The position numbers and the translations under genes were made by a program. Shown piece by piece: positions 1 to 6,213 of a stretch of 8,554 nt of DNA; positions within the stretch are counted from its first letter, which is position 1, and each line of letters starts with the position of its first letter. A model generated the notes under the pieces. It did not search any database. It saw only the letters and a program-made list of their open reading frames with translations, and was not told where the DNA came from. The stretch is from Acidilobaceae archaeon (GTDB lineage: Archaea > Thermoproteota > Thermoprotei_A > Sulfolobales > Acidilobaceae). The stretch is taken from positions 1-8,554 of the forward strand of contig JALSQL010000114.1 in NCBI GenBank assembly GCA_026985435.1, in the 5' to 3' direction.

Positions 1-34
1 CCCAAGCCGCACACACCACGCCAGGTGGAGCGTT

Positions 35-568
35 GTGGCCGGCCTCGACAAGCGCACGGGCGGCCTGGTCGGCACGTGGGCCAGCATAGTGGCCGGGCTC
101 CTCATAGTGTACGTGCTAGCCCAGGTCTACAGGGGCGGCGTGGAAGCGGCCTTCAGGCCCCCCACGGTCTACGCGATGGCAGCCCTAGTCGCGACCGGGC
201 TCTTCGCCCTCTGGGGCTACCTGGCGTACGCAGAGGAGGCGGCATGGCATATGAGGCACCTCTCACCCATAGCGCTAGCCCTCGGCGCCGCCGGGGTGGC
301 GGCGGGCCTCACGGCTGGCCCCACCGCCGGAGGGGGCCTCATAGTGGCCGCCTACCTTGTAGAGCTAACGGTGGGCGCCCGCCTCTACAGGGACTTCCAA
401 CGCGAGACCAGGCTGGGGGCCGCGCTCTTCCTAGCCGGGGTCCTCGTCTTCATGCTCTTCCTCCCCCTCGCCATAGCCTGGCGGTGGGCCGCCCTCGTCT
501 CCATGGCCGGGGACATAGTGAAGGTGGCGGGCCTACTCCTAATAGCGGCGGCCATACACTCCAAGTAG
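35..568 (+). CDS. Six-helix small membrane protein, function unknown
   Basis: The 177-residue product is dominated by hydrophobic segments at about residues 15-32, 42-66, 75-95, 97-113, 126-148 and 151-175. This suggests six membrane helices joined by very short loops, with basic residues (R117, R122, R126 region) between helices 4 and 5. I see no catalytic motif and do not recognise the family. The GTG start at 35 is preceded by AGGTGG six bases upstream, a fair archaeal Shine-Dalgarno site. The frame stays open to the window edge, so an upstream start cannot be excluded. The next gene starts 55 bases downstream on the same strand, but an A4-G-T7 tract between them may terminate this transcript. 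Whether it belongs to the transporter cluster that follows is therefore undecided. Codon use is typical of the window, so it looks like a resident, expressed gene. Confidence 0.75.
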   Translation: MAGLDKRTGGLVGTWASIVAGLLIVYVLAQVYRGGVEAAFRPPTVYAMAALVATGLFALWGYLAYAEEAAWHMRHLSPIALALGAAGVAAGLTAGPTAGGGLIVAAYLVELTVGARLYRDFQRETRLGAALFLAGVLVFMLFLPLAIAWRWAALVSMAGDIVKVAGLLLIAAAIHSK

Positions 569-613
569 CCAACACCCGGAAGGCGCCGGGGGCACCGGCT
601 CGTTGAGGGAAAA

Positions 614-621
614 GTTTTTTT
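614..621 (+). terminator. T7 run, possible oligo-T terminator
   Basis: Seven T residues (615-621), preceded by AAAAG, lie 46 bases after the stop of the membrane-protein gene and end two bases before the next ATG. Archaeal RNA polymerases often terminate at oligo-T, so this may end the first transcript. A TATA reading (BRE-like GGGAAAAG, then TTTTTTTA) is also possible. That would put the transcription start roughly 20 bases inside the next gene, past its only plausible start codon. A weak 5-bp inverted repeat (CCCGG/CCGGG, 575-579 and 586-590) lies too far upstream to form a bacterial-type terminator with it. Confidence 0.35.
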
Positions 622-623
622 AG

Positions 624-1112
624 ATGGCCCGGAGGCCCCTGATAGAGGGGAGGCTCCTCCTGCTCCTCCTGATAGCCTCCAGCCTGCTAGCCTACCTTGC
701 GGGCTCTACACTGGCGGCGGCCAGCTCCCAGGCCCGGGGTGCTGTTACGTGCTACGACTGGGACCAGGACGACTATGGGAACGAGGTCGACGTTCAGTCC
801 AACATAAGAGGCCCCTCGCCACAGTACACCCACGGGCAGGGTTGGGTGGCAGGCTTTGCGGGTTGCTGGGGGTGTCCGTCGCTTGACCCGTTCACCACCG
901 TGTTAAGGTGGGAAATTAGAAGCCAGTACCTCCGCTACGACCACACTGACATCATAGATATATGCCACAACGTTACGCACATCGAGAACTTCGGCGTAGG
1001 CTGGACCGGGCTCTTCGTCGGCTCCAGCGGGGAACTGTGTCTCTCAGACGCTCACTCGGCAACAGCCGTGGCGTGGTATAGCGGTTATTGCAGCTACTGT
1101 GGAAGCCCTTAA
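624..1112 (+). CDS. Secreted cysteine-rich protein, function unknown
   Basis: The 162-residue product has a textbook export signal: a basic start (R3, R4, R10), a run of six leucines at 11-16, a hydrophobic core to about residue 30, and a small-residue cleavage region (A31-S35). The mature part is hydrophilic and aromatic and holds seven cysteines: C43, C81, C84, C114, C139, C156 and C159. These include two CxxC pairs (81/84 and 156/159). One N-glycosylation sequon is visible at N116. Extracellular disulfides would fit a heat-stable secreted protein. The gene is less GC-rich than its neighbours: 27 of 60 bases are G or C at 901-960. ATG624 is the only reasonable start, since no ATG, GTG or TTG occurs in frame within the signal region. 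No Shine-Dalgarno site precedes it, only the T run. The transporter permease begins 35 bases downstream, so this may be its exported substrate or an outer partner. I do not recognise the family. Confidence 0.75.
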   Translation: MARRPLIEGRLLLLLLIASSLLAYLAGSTLAAASSQARGAVTCYDWDQDDYGNEVDVQSNIRGPSPQYTHGQGWVAGFAGCWGCPSLDPFTTVLRWEIRSQYLRYDHTDIIDICHNVTHIENFGVGWTGLFVGSSGELCLSDAHSATAVAWYSGYCSYCGSP

Positions 1113-1147
1113 CTGTGGGCGCAGCGTGGGGCGCGGGGGGTGCCCCT

Positions 1148-3871
1148 GTGGCTTCCCGCCTGGCGGCCGCCCTGCTGGCAGCTGCTGTCGTGGCCCTAGC
1201 TTCCACCCTAGCCCTCGCCGGGGAGCCGGGGCCTATGGGTGGCTCCGGGGGTGTTGTCACCCTCCGCTACGCCCTGGTTCGAGGGGGCGGGGCTGAGTCT
1301 AGCGTGCCGCTCCTGTACGAGGCTGGGGATGCTCTACGGCTGGCTGTGAGGGTGTTGAACCTCTCCGTCGAGCCGCCCGTGGAGGGTTACGCCCTCTACA
1401 TGCCGGCGTCGAGGCCGGGCTCCCACCTGGCCGAGGAGTGCGTCATAGCGTCTAGGAACGCCTCGCTCGAGGCCCGGGTTGGGCGTGGGGGCGGCGTTGG
1501 CCTGGTGGGGGCTTCCGTCAGGCTCGACCTGGAGGGCGGTGTTGTGGGCTACTGCAAGTTCTTCAAGAACACCACGTCGAGCGGGGAGGCCCTGGCCAGG
1601 GCGGCGTCGCTGCTGTCCAGGCTGGGTATAAACCTCTCGGGCGTGCCGCATGCTGTCCCCGAGACGAGCGGCTACATCCTGGGCCCCTGGCGCCTGGTGG
1701 TGTTCTACCTAGGCCCTAGCTTCTCCCTAAGCGTTGAGGGGTACGTGAACGAGAGCGACTGGGGCTTCTACGCCAACGGCACCTACTGGGGCGACTGGCC
1801 CTTCACGCTCCCCGGCGGCGCCTATAACTACACGGTGCTAATACCGGTCTACGAGCGCACGAGCGTCTCCATGCCATCCGGCGCGTGCTCGGCCAGGCCA
1901 GCTGGGCTGGCGCACGCCCTCCTAGTCAACATGAGCGCTAGGGCCGGCCGCTCCTACACTGTGGCGGGCCTCGGAACTATAGAGAGGCACGACACCGCGG
2001 TGGCCACACCCTTCAGCGACACCACGCTGAGGCTCGCCGCCCCGGAGCCCGAGCTCGAGAGGCTGGCCGAGAGGCTGGCAGAGCGCTTCAACGGCACCCT
2101 CGTCGTGGAGCGTAGGGACGGCGTGCTGGTAGCCTACAGTAAAAGGCTAGCCGCAGCCTTGGAGGTCCTAAGGGAGACCCCCAGGGCCTGGAGGCTGCTG
2201 CCGCGCGCCTGCAACAACAGCCTGGCGGGCACGCTCTTCCTGGGCGTGAGGCTCGGGCGGGGCAGCGTGGCCTACCACGCGCTGGTGGAGGTGGGGGGCG
2301 AGGCGTACTCCCCGCTAACCGGCGATCTCATGGTGTATAGCGTCTCCTACAGGGTCCTCCTCGAGGCTAGGTGGGCGGACGCCCACGGGGGTCTAGTCCT
2401 CCCGAGGCCGCCCACGGGCGGCAGCCCGCAGGTGAGCCTCCAATCCCTGCAGGGCGGGGAGCTGGGGCTCGTGCTCGTGGAGGCCCGGGGGCTGGCGCCC
2501 CCCGCCCGGCTGGCCCTGAGCGTCCGGGCGCCTAGGTCTTGGGCCCTCGAGTCTGGGGGTTACGCCGCGATAGTCGCAGCGGCCGCCGCGCCGCTGGCCG
2601 GGGCTAGGAGGCGGAGGCTGTACGCCGCAGTTTTTCTCATCGCGGTTGGCCTCTCGCTCGCGGCCCTCGCCGAGCCCAAGGTACGCGGGGGCTCGGACTA
2701 CATCACCGTCGGCGGCCAGGTCTCCGGTAACCTCAACCTCAGCGGCAGCATAGTGGCCTACATTGACTCTGGCGACTCCCTCGGCTTCACGGTAGTGGCG
2801 TCCCCCCGGGAGGGCCGTGGGGGAGAGGGGGGCGGCTGCGGCTTCAGGCTGGCGGCCTCGGCCAGACCAGTGGCGGGCGGCGCGGGCGCTGGCTCCAGCG
2901 GCGCCCTGGAGGTGTGGGGTAGGAGCTACGTTGACCTCAACGTCTCCAGCCCCAGGCTATACACTCTAACCATAACCGTTGGCCGCCCCCAGTGCGGCAC
3001 GGCCCAGGTCGACGCTCGAGGCATCCTGGTGGGCGGAGCCAGGCCTCCCCGGGAGCTCGGCGCGCTGCTGTGGCCGTCCCTGGCGTTCCTGGCAGCGGGC
3101 TTGGCGCTGCTGGCGGCGCCCCTGGGCCGCGGGCCCGGCGGGGGCGGGCCGAGGATCCGCTGGGCCCTGGTGGACTGGCACCTTAGGTCTAGCTACCTAA
3201 ACCTGGCTGCCCCCACCCTCTCCGCGGCCCTCGTGGCAGTCTACTCCCTCACGCCACTCACCTGCAAGCTGGGCGGCTCCTGCCTCGGCCCCTCGGCGGG
3301 GGCGATACTGGCGCTCGCCAGTAGGCTGCCCGGGGAGGCCTACACGCTCCTAGCCCTGTACTCGAGCGTGGCGGCGGCGATACTCTTCGCCTACCACATC
3401 GAGGCCGGGCTCGACGGGCGGCTCGAGCTGCTCGGCGTGACGCGCCCGAGGGCCCTAGCCGCCAAGGCCGCCGTGCTGGTTGCCCTGACCTCGCTGCCCT
3501 ACGCCGCCGCTAGGGCCGGCCTGTACTTCATGGTGGACCCGGCCGCGGCCTATCATAGCCTGCACCGGGTGGCCCTGGGCGCCCTGGCTGGCGGCGCCCT
3601 AGTCGCCCTGGTCTACGGCGGGCTGACGGCCCTGGTCTCGGTAGCCCTCGGGAGGACCTCATACACGCTGCTGCTCGCCGCGCCCCTGACCGTGGCGATG
3701 GCCGACTTAGGCCTCCCGGCGCCCCCGGGCTCCGTGGCTGAGGGCGTCGTGCACCGCGCCCTGGGCCTCCACCCCCACGGCCTCCACGGTGTTCAGGTGG
3801 CCCTGGCGTTCGCGGCGGCTGTCTGGGCCGTGGCTGCGGCGCTCTACCTCCGGCCTCGGAGGGGCGCTTGA
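1148..3871 (+). CDS. ABC-2-type permease fused to large exported ectodomains
   Basis: The 907-residue product starts with a signal or anchor helix (residues 1-24). A long extracellular region (about 25-470) follows, with ten N-glycosylation sequons (N71, N104, N141, N162, N201, N210, N227, N261, N315, N356). A helical hairpin comes next, with helices near 471-485 and 491-508 around an RRRR turn at 487-490. A second, beta-rich outer domain spans about 511-635, with two more sequons (N530, N598) and cysteines near 564 and 616. A helix at 638-658 returns to the cytoplasm. The C-terminal 230 residues carry about six helices and resemble a compact ABC-2 permease. GTG1148 was chosen because GGGGGGTG ends five bases upstream and the signal peptide then starts properly; TTG1088 and GTG1115 are in-frame alternatives. 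The stop TGA (3869-3871) lies 14 bases before the ATPase start, whose ribosome site overlaps this gene's end. The pair should form one exporter; the substrate is unknown. Confidence 0.8.
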   Translation: MASRLAAALLAAAVVALASTLALAGEPGPMGGSGGVVTLRYALVRGGGAESSVPLLYEAGDALRLAVRVLNLSVEPPVEGYALYMPASRPGSHLAEECVIASRNASLEARVGRGGGVGLVGASVRLDLEGGVVGYCKFFKNTTSSGEALARAASLLSRLGINLSGVPHAVPETSGYILGPWRLVVFYLGPSFSLSVEGYVNESDWGFYANGTYWGDWPFTLPGGAYNYTVLIPVYERTSVSMPSGACSARPAGLAHALLVNMSARAGRSYTVAGLGTIERHDTAVATPFSDTTLRLAAPEPELERLAERLAERFNGTLVVERRDGVLVAYSKRLAAALEVLRETPRAWRLLPRACNNSLAGTLFLGVRLGRGSVAYHALVEVGGEAYSPLTGDLMVYSVSYRVLLEARWADAHGGLVLPRPPTGGSPQVSLQSLQGGELGLVLVEARGLAPPARLALSVRAPRSWALESGGYAAIVAAAAAPLAGARRRRLYAAVFLIAVGLSLAALAEPKVRGGSDYITVGGQVSGNLNLSGSIVAYIDSGDSLGFTVVASPREGRGGEGGGCGFRLAASARPVAGGAGAGSSGALEVWGRSYVDLNVSSPRLYTLTITVGRPQCGTAQVDARGILVGGARPPRELGALLWPSLAFLAAGLALLAAPLGRGPGGGGPRIRWALVDWHLRSSYLNLAAPTLSAALVAVYSLTPLTCKLGGSCLGPSAGAILALASRLPGEAYTLLALYSSVAAAILFAYHIEAGLDGRLELLGVTRPRALAAKAAVLVALTSLPYAAARAGLYFMVDPAAAYHSLHRVALGALAGGALVALVYGGLTALVSVALGRTSYTLLLAAPLTVAMADLGLPAPPGSVAEGVVHRALGLHPHGLHGVQVALAFAAAVWAVAAALYLRPRRGA

Positions 3872-3885
3872 GGGGGTGCCTTGCC

Positions 3886-4764
3886 GTGGCTGCCCTGGTC
3901 GAGCTGGAGGGTGTTAGCGTCCGCTTCGGCCCGACGGTGGCTCTTGACGGCGTCACGCTCGCGTTCGACAGGGGGCTCCACGTCATACTCGGCCCGAACG
4001 GCAGCGGCAAGACGACCCTGCTCCGAGTTGTCGCAGGCCTCCTCAGGCCTACCAGCGGGAGGGTGCGCGTCGGCGGCGTCGACCTCACGGCGAGGCGGCT
4101 CCCCGCCAGGCCCCCCGTGGCTGGGCTGGTGGGCGACGAGGAGCCCCCATTCTGGATGACCGGCAGGGAGTACCTGGAGTACGCCGCCAGCATAGGCGGC
4201 TGCCTGGGGGGCTGCTGGAGCGGCCTCGTGGAGGCGGCGAGGCTGCTCTCCCTGGAGCGCTACCTGGACATGCCAGTCCCGGGGCTCTCCACTGGCACTA
4301 GGAAGAAGCTCGTACTCCTAGCGGCACTAGCCAGGAGCGCCCCCGTGCTCGTAGCCGACGAGCCCTTCAGCGGGCTGGACAGGGGTAGCGTCGACATAGT
4401 CTCCTCGATGCTGGCCCGGGAGTCCAGGTCGAGGGCAGTGCTGGTGGCGACCCACATACTGCCGCCCAGCCTGGACTCCCCCTCAACACTGACGCTCCTC
4501 GTCAACGGCAGGGTGGCCGCCCACGTCGACACAGGTAGGATAGAAACCGTCGAGGCCCCCGTTGTTAGGGCTAGGCTCCGAGACCCCACGCCGGAGACGC
4601 TCGCGGCCGCCCTCAGGCTGGCTGGCGCCAGGAGGGTCGAGCTAGAGCGGGGGGCCGCCTGGGCCCTCCTCGACGGCCCCTCCTTCGCCGAGTGCGTGGA
4701 GAGGGGCATATGCACCGGCGAGTACACGGTCAGCCCCTCCGGGCTGGGCTGGGGCGCCAGCTAG
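3886..4764 (+). CDS. ABC transporter ATP-binding protein (ABC-2 exporter type)
   Basis: This 292-residue cytoplasmic ATPase should power the permease encoded just upstream. Visible motifs are Walker A GPNGSGKTT at residues 36-44, a degenerate signature LSTGTRKK at 134-141, Walker B plus D-loop VLVADEPFSGLD at 154-165, and the switch histidine H190 in VLVATH. The usual Q-loop glutamine is replaced by an acidic DEEPPFW stretch (84-90), as often seen in CcmA/NatA-like ATPases of ABC-2 systems. Beyond about residue 215 there is a C-terminal extension of roughly 75 residues without recognised motifs. GTG3886 is preferred because GAGGGGGTG (3870-3878) sits seven bases upstream and the domain then begins in the normal way. 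TTG3868, overlapping the permease stop, is the alternative and would add six residues. Expression is probably coupled to the permease. The protein-level identification is very secure; the substrate is not known. Confidence 0.95.
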   Translation: MAALVELEGVSVRFGPTVALDGVTLAFDRGLHVILGPNGSGKTTLLRVVAGLLRPTSGRVRVGGVDLTARRLPARPPVAGLVGDEEPPFWMTGREYLEYAASIGGCLGGCWSGLVEAARLLSLERYLDMPVPGLSTGTRKKLVLLAALARSAPVLVADEPFSGLDRGSVDIVSSMLARESRSRAVLVATHILPPSLDSPSTLTLLVNGRVAAHVDTGRIETVEAPVVRARLRDPTPETLAAALRLAGARRVELERGAAWALLDGPSFAECVERGICTGEYTVSPSGLGWGAS

Positions 4765-4848
4765 CCGGCCGGGGGGCTACCGGGGTATCACCCGCCCGCG
4801 CTGCCTACACCGGGCCAGCGCTGCAGGGGCCCGGTGGGGGTGCGCGTG

Positions 4849-5217
4849 TTGGCTGGGGAGCTGGCGCTCTCGGTGATCGCCGGGGAGGAGGCTGCCCGGT
4901 ATAGGAGGATGGCCTCCAGCTACGCCAGGGAGAGCCCGAGGAAGGCTGGCCTCCTGAGGCTCGCCGCGTCGCTGCTCGACATGCTCGCAGGGGAGCTCGT
5001 CGCGGGGAGGCCTGGGGAGGCCACGATCGAGAGGCTCGAGAGCATAGCGAGGCTCCTGAGGTGGAGCGGGCTCCCCCACGGGAGGCTCGAGAGGATAGCT
5101 AGGATGGCTAGGAGGTACACGCCCGCCTACACGGTGGGCCTGGAGGCCCACCCGGGGCAGCTAGGGGTGGGGGTGGGGGGTATGGTGGGGCTGGCAGTTG
5201 GAGAGGTCGAATACTAG
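4849..5217 (+). CDS. Small helical protein downstream of ABC exporter
   Basis: The 122-residue product is charged and helical over residues 1-90, rich in A, R, E and L, with no signal peptide or membrane helix, so it is probably cytoplasmic. The tail (about 95-122) is glycine- and valine-rich and encoded by a G run. The start is uncertain: in-frame GTG codons at 4834, 4840 and 4846 and TTG4849 all lie together. TTG4849 is favoured because GGTGGGGGTG ends six bases upstream, matching the spacing of the neighbouring genes. It follows the ATPase after 84 bases on the same strand and may belong to that operon. Its last 57 bases overlap the opposite-strand gene tail to tail, so one of the two C-termini may be non-essential. 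I do not recognise the family; an accessory or regulatory role would be a guess. Confidence 0.6.
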   Translation: MAGELALSVIAGEEAARYRRMASSYARESPRKAGLLRLAASLLDMLAGELVAGRPGEATIERLESIARLLRWSGLPHGRLERIARMARRYTPAYTVGLEAHPGQLGVGVGGMVGLAVGEVEY

Positions 5218-5751
5218 GGACTCGTAGCCCCTGATCCTGGCGCCCGCGTCTACCCGGACCTCGAGCACGCTCGGCGAGGGCATCGACGCCCTGCCGGGCA
5301 TCTCGTAGCTGACTATCGAGGCGCAGGGTGGCAGGGTCCAGGTCACCGTGTAGGGGTACTCCGCCCTCTCGGGCTCGTAGTAGTCCTCGTAGACGTTCCT
5401 CCCCGGGCGCGGCCTGAAGGGTATCTCGACCGTGAACACGGCGGTCGCCCTCCTCCTCTCCCCCCGGGTGTCTATGTAGACGTGGAGCACCCTCGCCCGG
5501 GTCTCGGAGCCGTTAACGAGTATCCTCTCCTCGTCCAGGAAACGCTGCATGTTAGCCCTGAGCGTCGCCACCTCCTCCCCCGCCAGCCGGGGGTCGCGGA
5601 GGAGCCTGCTGTAGAGCGCCTCCCGGTCCTCGTAGTCGAATACTATGGTGTACCATATCACGCCCCCAGCGCACACGTTGAAGAACCCCTGGCCGTAGAG
5701 GGGCCTCAACACCCGCACCCCGCCGGGCTCGGCACGCTCGTGTGTCCCCAT
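5161..5751 (-). CDS. Hypothetical protein with beta-rich C-terminal half
   Basis: The 196-residue product has crenarchaeal codon use (AGG, ATA, GC-rich third positions) and balanced composition, so I take it as real. The N-terminal part to about residue 80 is mixed helical and charged. Residues 85-185 look beta-rich, with alternating hydrophobics (VLHVYID, ATAVFTVEIPF, YTVTWTLPPC). Cysteines occur at 27, 143 and 186. No signal peptide or membrane helix is evident. The tail is a low-complexity His/Pro stretch (residues 187-196) read from the C strand of a G run that overlaps the facing gene. ATG5751 has only a G run directly beside it. TTG5709, GTG5712 and GTG5718 follow a better ribosome site (CGGGGTG), so the true start may be 33-42 bases further in. 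An A/T box at 5840-5847 could be its promoter. No family recognised. Confidence 0.65.
   Translation of the reverse strand: MGTHERAEPGGVRVLRPLYGQGFFNVCAGGVIWYTIVFDYEDREALYSRLLRDPRLAGEEVATLRANMQRFLDEERILVNGSETRARVLHVYIDTRGERRRATAVFTVEIPFRPRPGRNVYEDYYEPERAEYPYTVTWTLPPCASIVSYEMPGRASMPSPSVLEVRVDAGARIRGYESLVFDLSNCQPHHTPHPHP
5164..5190 (+). other. G-quadruplex-forming motif in a convergent overlap
   Basis: Four G tracts of 4, 5, 6 and 4 bases occur at 5164-5167, 5169-5173, 5175-5180 and 5187-5190. They are separated by loops of 1, 1 and 6 bases, which meets the usual intramolecular quadruplex pattern on the + strand. The motif lies exactly where the two convergent genes overlap, so it would form in the 3' end of the + transcript and as a C run in the - transcript. 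A role in transcript ending or polymerase collision is inference. Confidence 0.5.
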
Positions 5752-5837
5752 CCCCCAGGGGGGTCTAGGGGTCCGGGGTCCTCACCGCCCAGGCCGCCTC
5801 AGCTGTCCTGGCCCCTCTCACAGCGCGTAGGGCTCGA

Positions 5838-5848
5838 CGCTTTTAACC
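5838..5848. promoter_or_regulatory. A/T box between divergent genes (TATA-like)
   Basis: The sequence GCTTTTAAC stands out in very GC-rich DNA. Read on the - strand as GGTTAAAAGC, it would place a start near 5815 and a leader of about 65 bases for the hypothetical gene at 5161-5751. Read on the + strand it would start near 5871, about 80 bases before the small membrane protein. The direction is not decided by sequence alone. Confidence 0.4.
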
Positions 5849-5852
5849 ATCA

Positions 5853-5872
5853 TCACCGGCGCGGGCCGGTGA
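5853..5872. repeat. Perfect 8-bp inverted repeat (hairpin or operator)
   Basis: TCACCGGC at 5853-5860 and GCCGGTGA at 5865-5872 are exact reverse complements with a GCGG loop. They lie in the divergent gap just beside the A/T box at 5840-5847. A second TCACC at 5883-5887 could compete for the GGTGA arm. It could be a dimeric-regulator site or an RNA hairpin in the leader of the + gene; the sequence does not separate these. Confidence 0.55.
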
Positions 5873-5917
5873 GACCCCCCTATCACCGCCCGTGACCCCC
5901 GCTAGGAGCCCCGGGAG

Positions 5918-5927
5918 GGAATATAGT
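5918..5927 (+). promoter_or_regulatory. Probable TATA box for the two-helix membrane protein
   Basis: GGAATATAGT contains ATATAG at 5921-5926, with purine-rich BRE-like GGAGGGA before it. It is centred about 30 bases upstream of ATG5953, so the predicted transcript would start within a few bases of the ATG, that is, leaderless or nearly so. A GGTGAGGGGGTG stretch (5932-5943) also offers a ribosome site, but ten bases from the ATG. Confidence 0.4.
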
Positions 5928-5952
5928 GTGGGGTGAGGGGGTGTAGCCGGGT

Positions 5953-6201
5953 ATGTCGCAGGCTGACCTGGCCAGGATAGCGGGGGCGCTCCACGGGCTG
6001 GTGCACGGGCCAGGCATAGACCTGGGCTACGCTCTGACCCTCGCCGGGCTGGCCCTGCTGGGCGCCTTCGCGGTGGCCGCCACCGCCCTGCTCGCAGTCA
6101 GGCTGGCGAAGGCCATCTGGAACGCGAGCCCCCGCGGCCTCCTGGCGGCGCTGTTCGTGGGCGCCTGGGTGCTGCTGGCGGCCGGGCTGCTGCTACCCTA
6201 G
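5953..6201 (+). CDS. Two-helix small membrane protein, function unknown
   Basis: The 82-residue product has an amphipathic N-terminal helix (about 3-18), a first membrane helix at about 25-49, a basic loop (R50, K53, R61), and a second membrane helix at 62-81 running to the last residue. It sits tail to tail with ATPase subunit D, only 12 bases between stops. I therefore tested it as the ATP synthase rotor proteolipid (subunit K/c): two helices fit, but the glycine-rich pattern and the mid-helix carboxylate of helix 2 are absent. That makes the identification unlikely. ATG5953 is fixed by an in-frame TAG nine bases upstream. Codon use is that of the neighbours. No family recognised. Confidence 0.65.
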   Translation: MSQADLARIAGALHGLVHGPGIDLGYALTLAGLALLGAFAVAATALLAVRLAKAIWNASPRGLLAALFVGAWVLLAAGLLLP

Positions 6202-6213
6202 CGGCGCTGCGGG

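Noticed and set aside
25..606. 193-codon + frame overlapping the first membrane protein
   Set aside because: Arg/Gly/Pro/His-rich translation with no domain character, whereas the overlapping frame gives a coherent six-helix protein.
575..621. Bacterial-type intrinsic terminator (CCCGG/CCGGG hairpin plus T7)
   Set aside because: The stem is only five pairs and ends 24 bases before the T run, too far for a hairpin-plus-T terminator.
1088..1147. TTG1088 or GTG1115 as the permease start
   Set aside because: TTG1088 overlaps the previous gene and GTG1115 adds a Gly/Trp-rich lead before the signal peptide; GTG1148 has the best ribosome site and a normal signal sequence.
1270..1290. GGTTCGA resembling a tRNA T-loop
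   Set aside because: It lies inside the permease coding sequence, and no acceptor stem, anticodon arm or D arm can be drawn around it.
3528..4193. Long open frame on the - strand (221 codons) across the permease/ATPase junction
   Set aside because: It lies opposite the permease end and the Walker A region of the ATPase, and its product is a Pro/Arg/Gly-rich sequence typical of a GC-rich shadow frame.
4260..4727. Open frame of 155 codons on the - strand opposite the ATPase C-terminal half
   Set aside because: Ser/Ala/Leu-rich shadow of a well-supported ATPase gene; no start signal or family pattern.
5790..5856. Possible C/D box sRNA on the - strand, starting from GTGATGA (5856-5850)
   Set aside because: Box C is good and a CTGA occurs downstream, but no D'/C' pair with the right 10-12 base guide spacing is present; the TGATGA arises partly from the inverted repeat.
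5953..6201. Possible ATP synthase proteolipid (subunit K/c) beside atpD
   Set aside because: Two helices and small size fit, but the glycine-rich packing motif and the proton-carrying Glu or Asp within helix 2 are missing.
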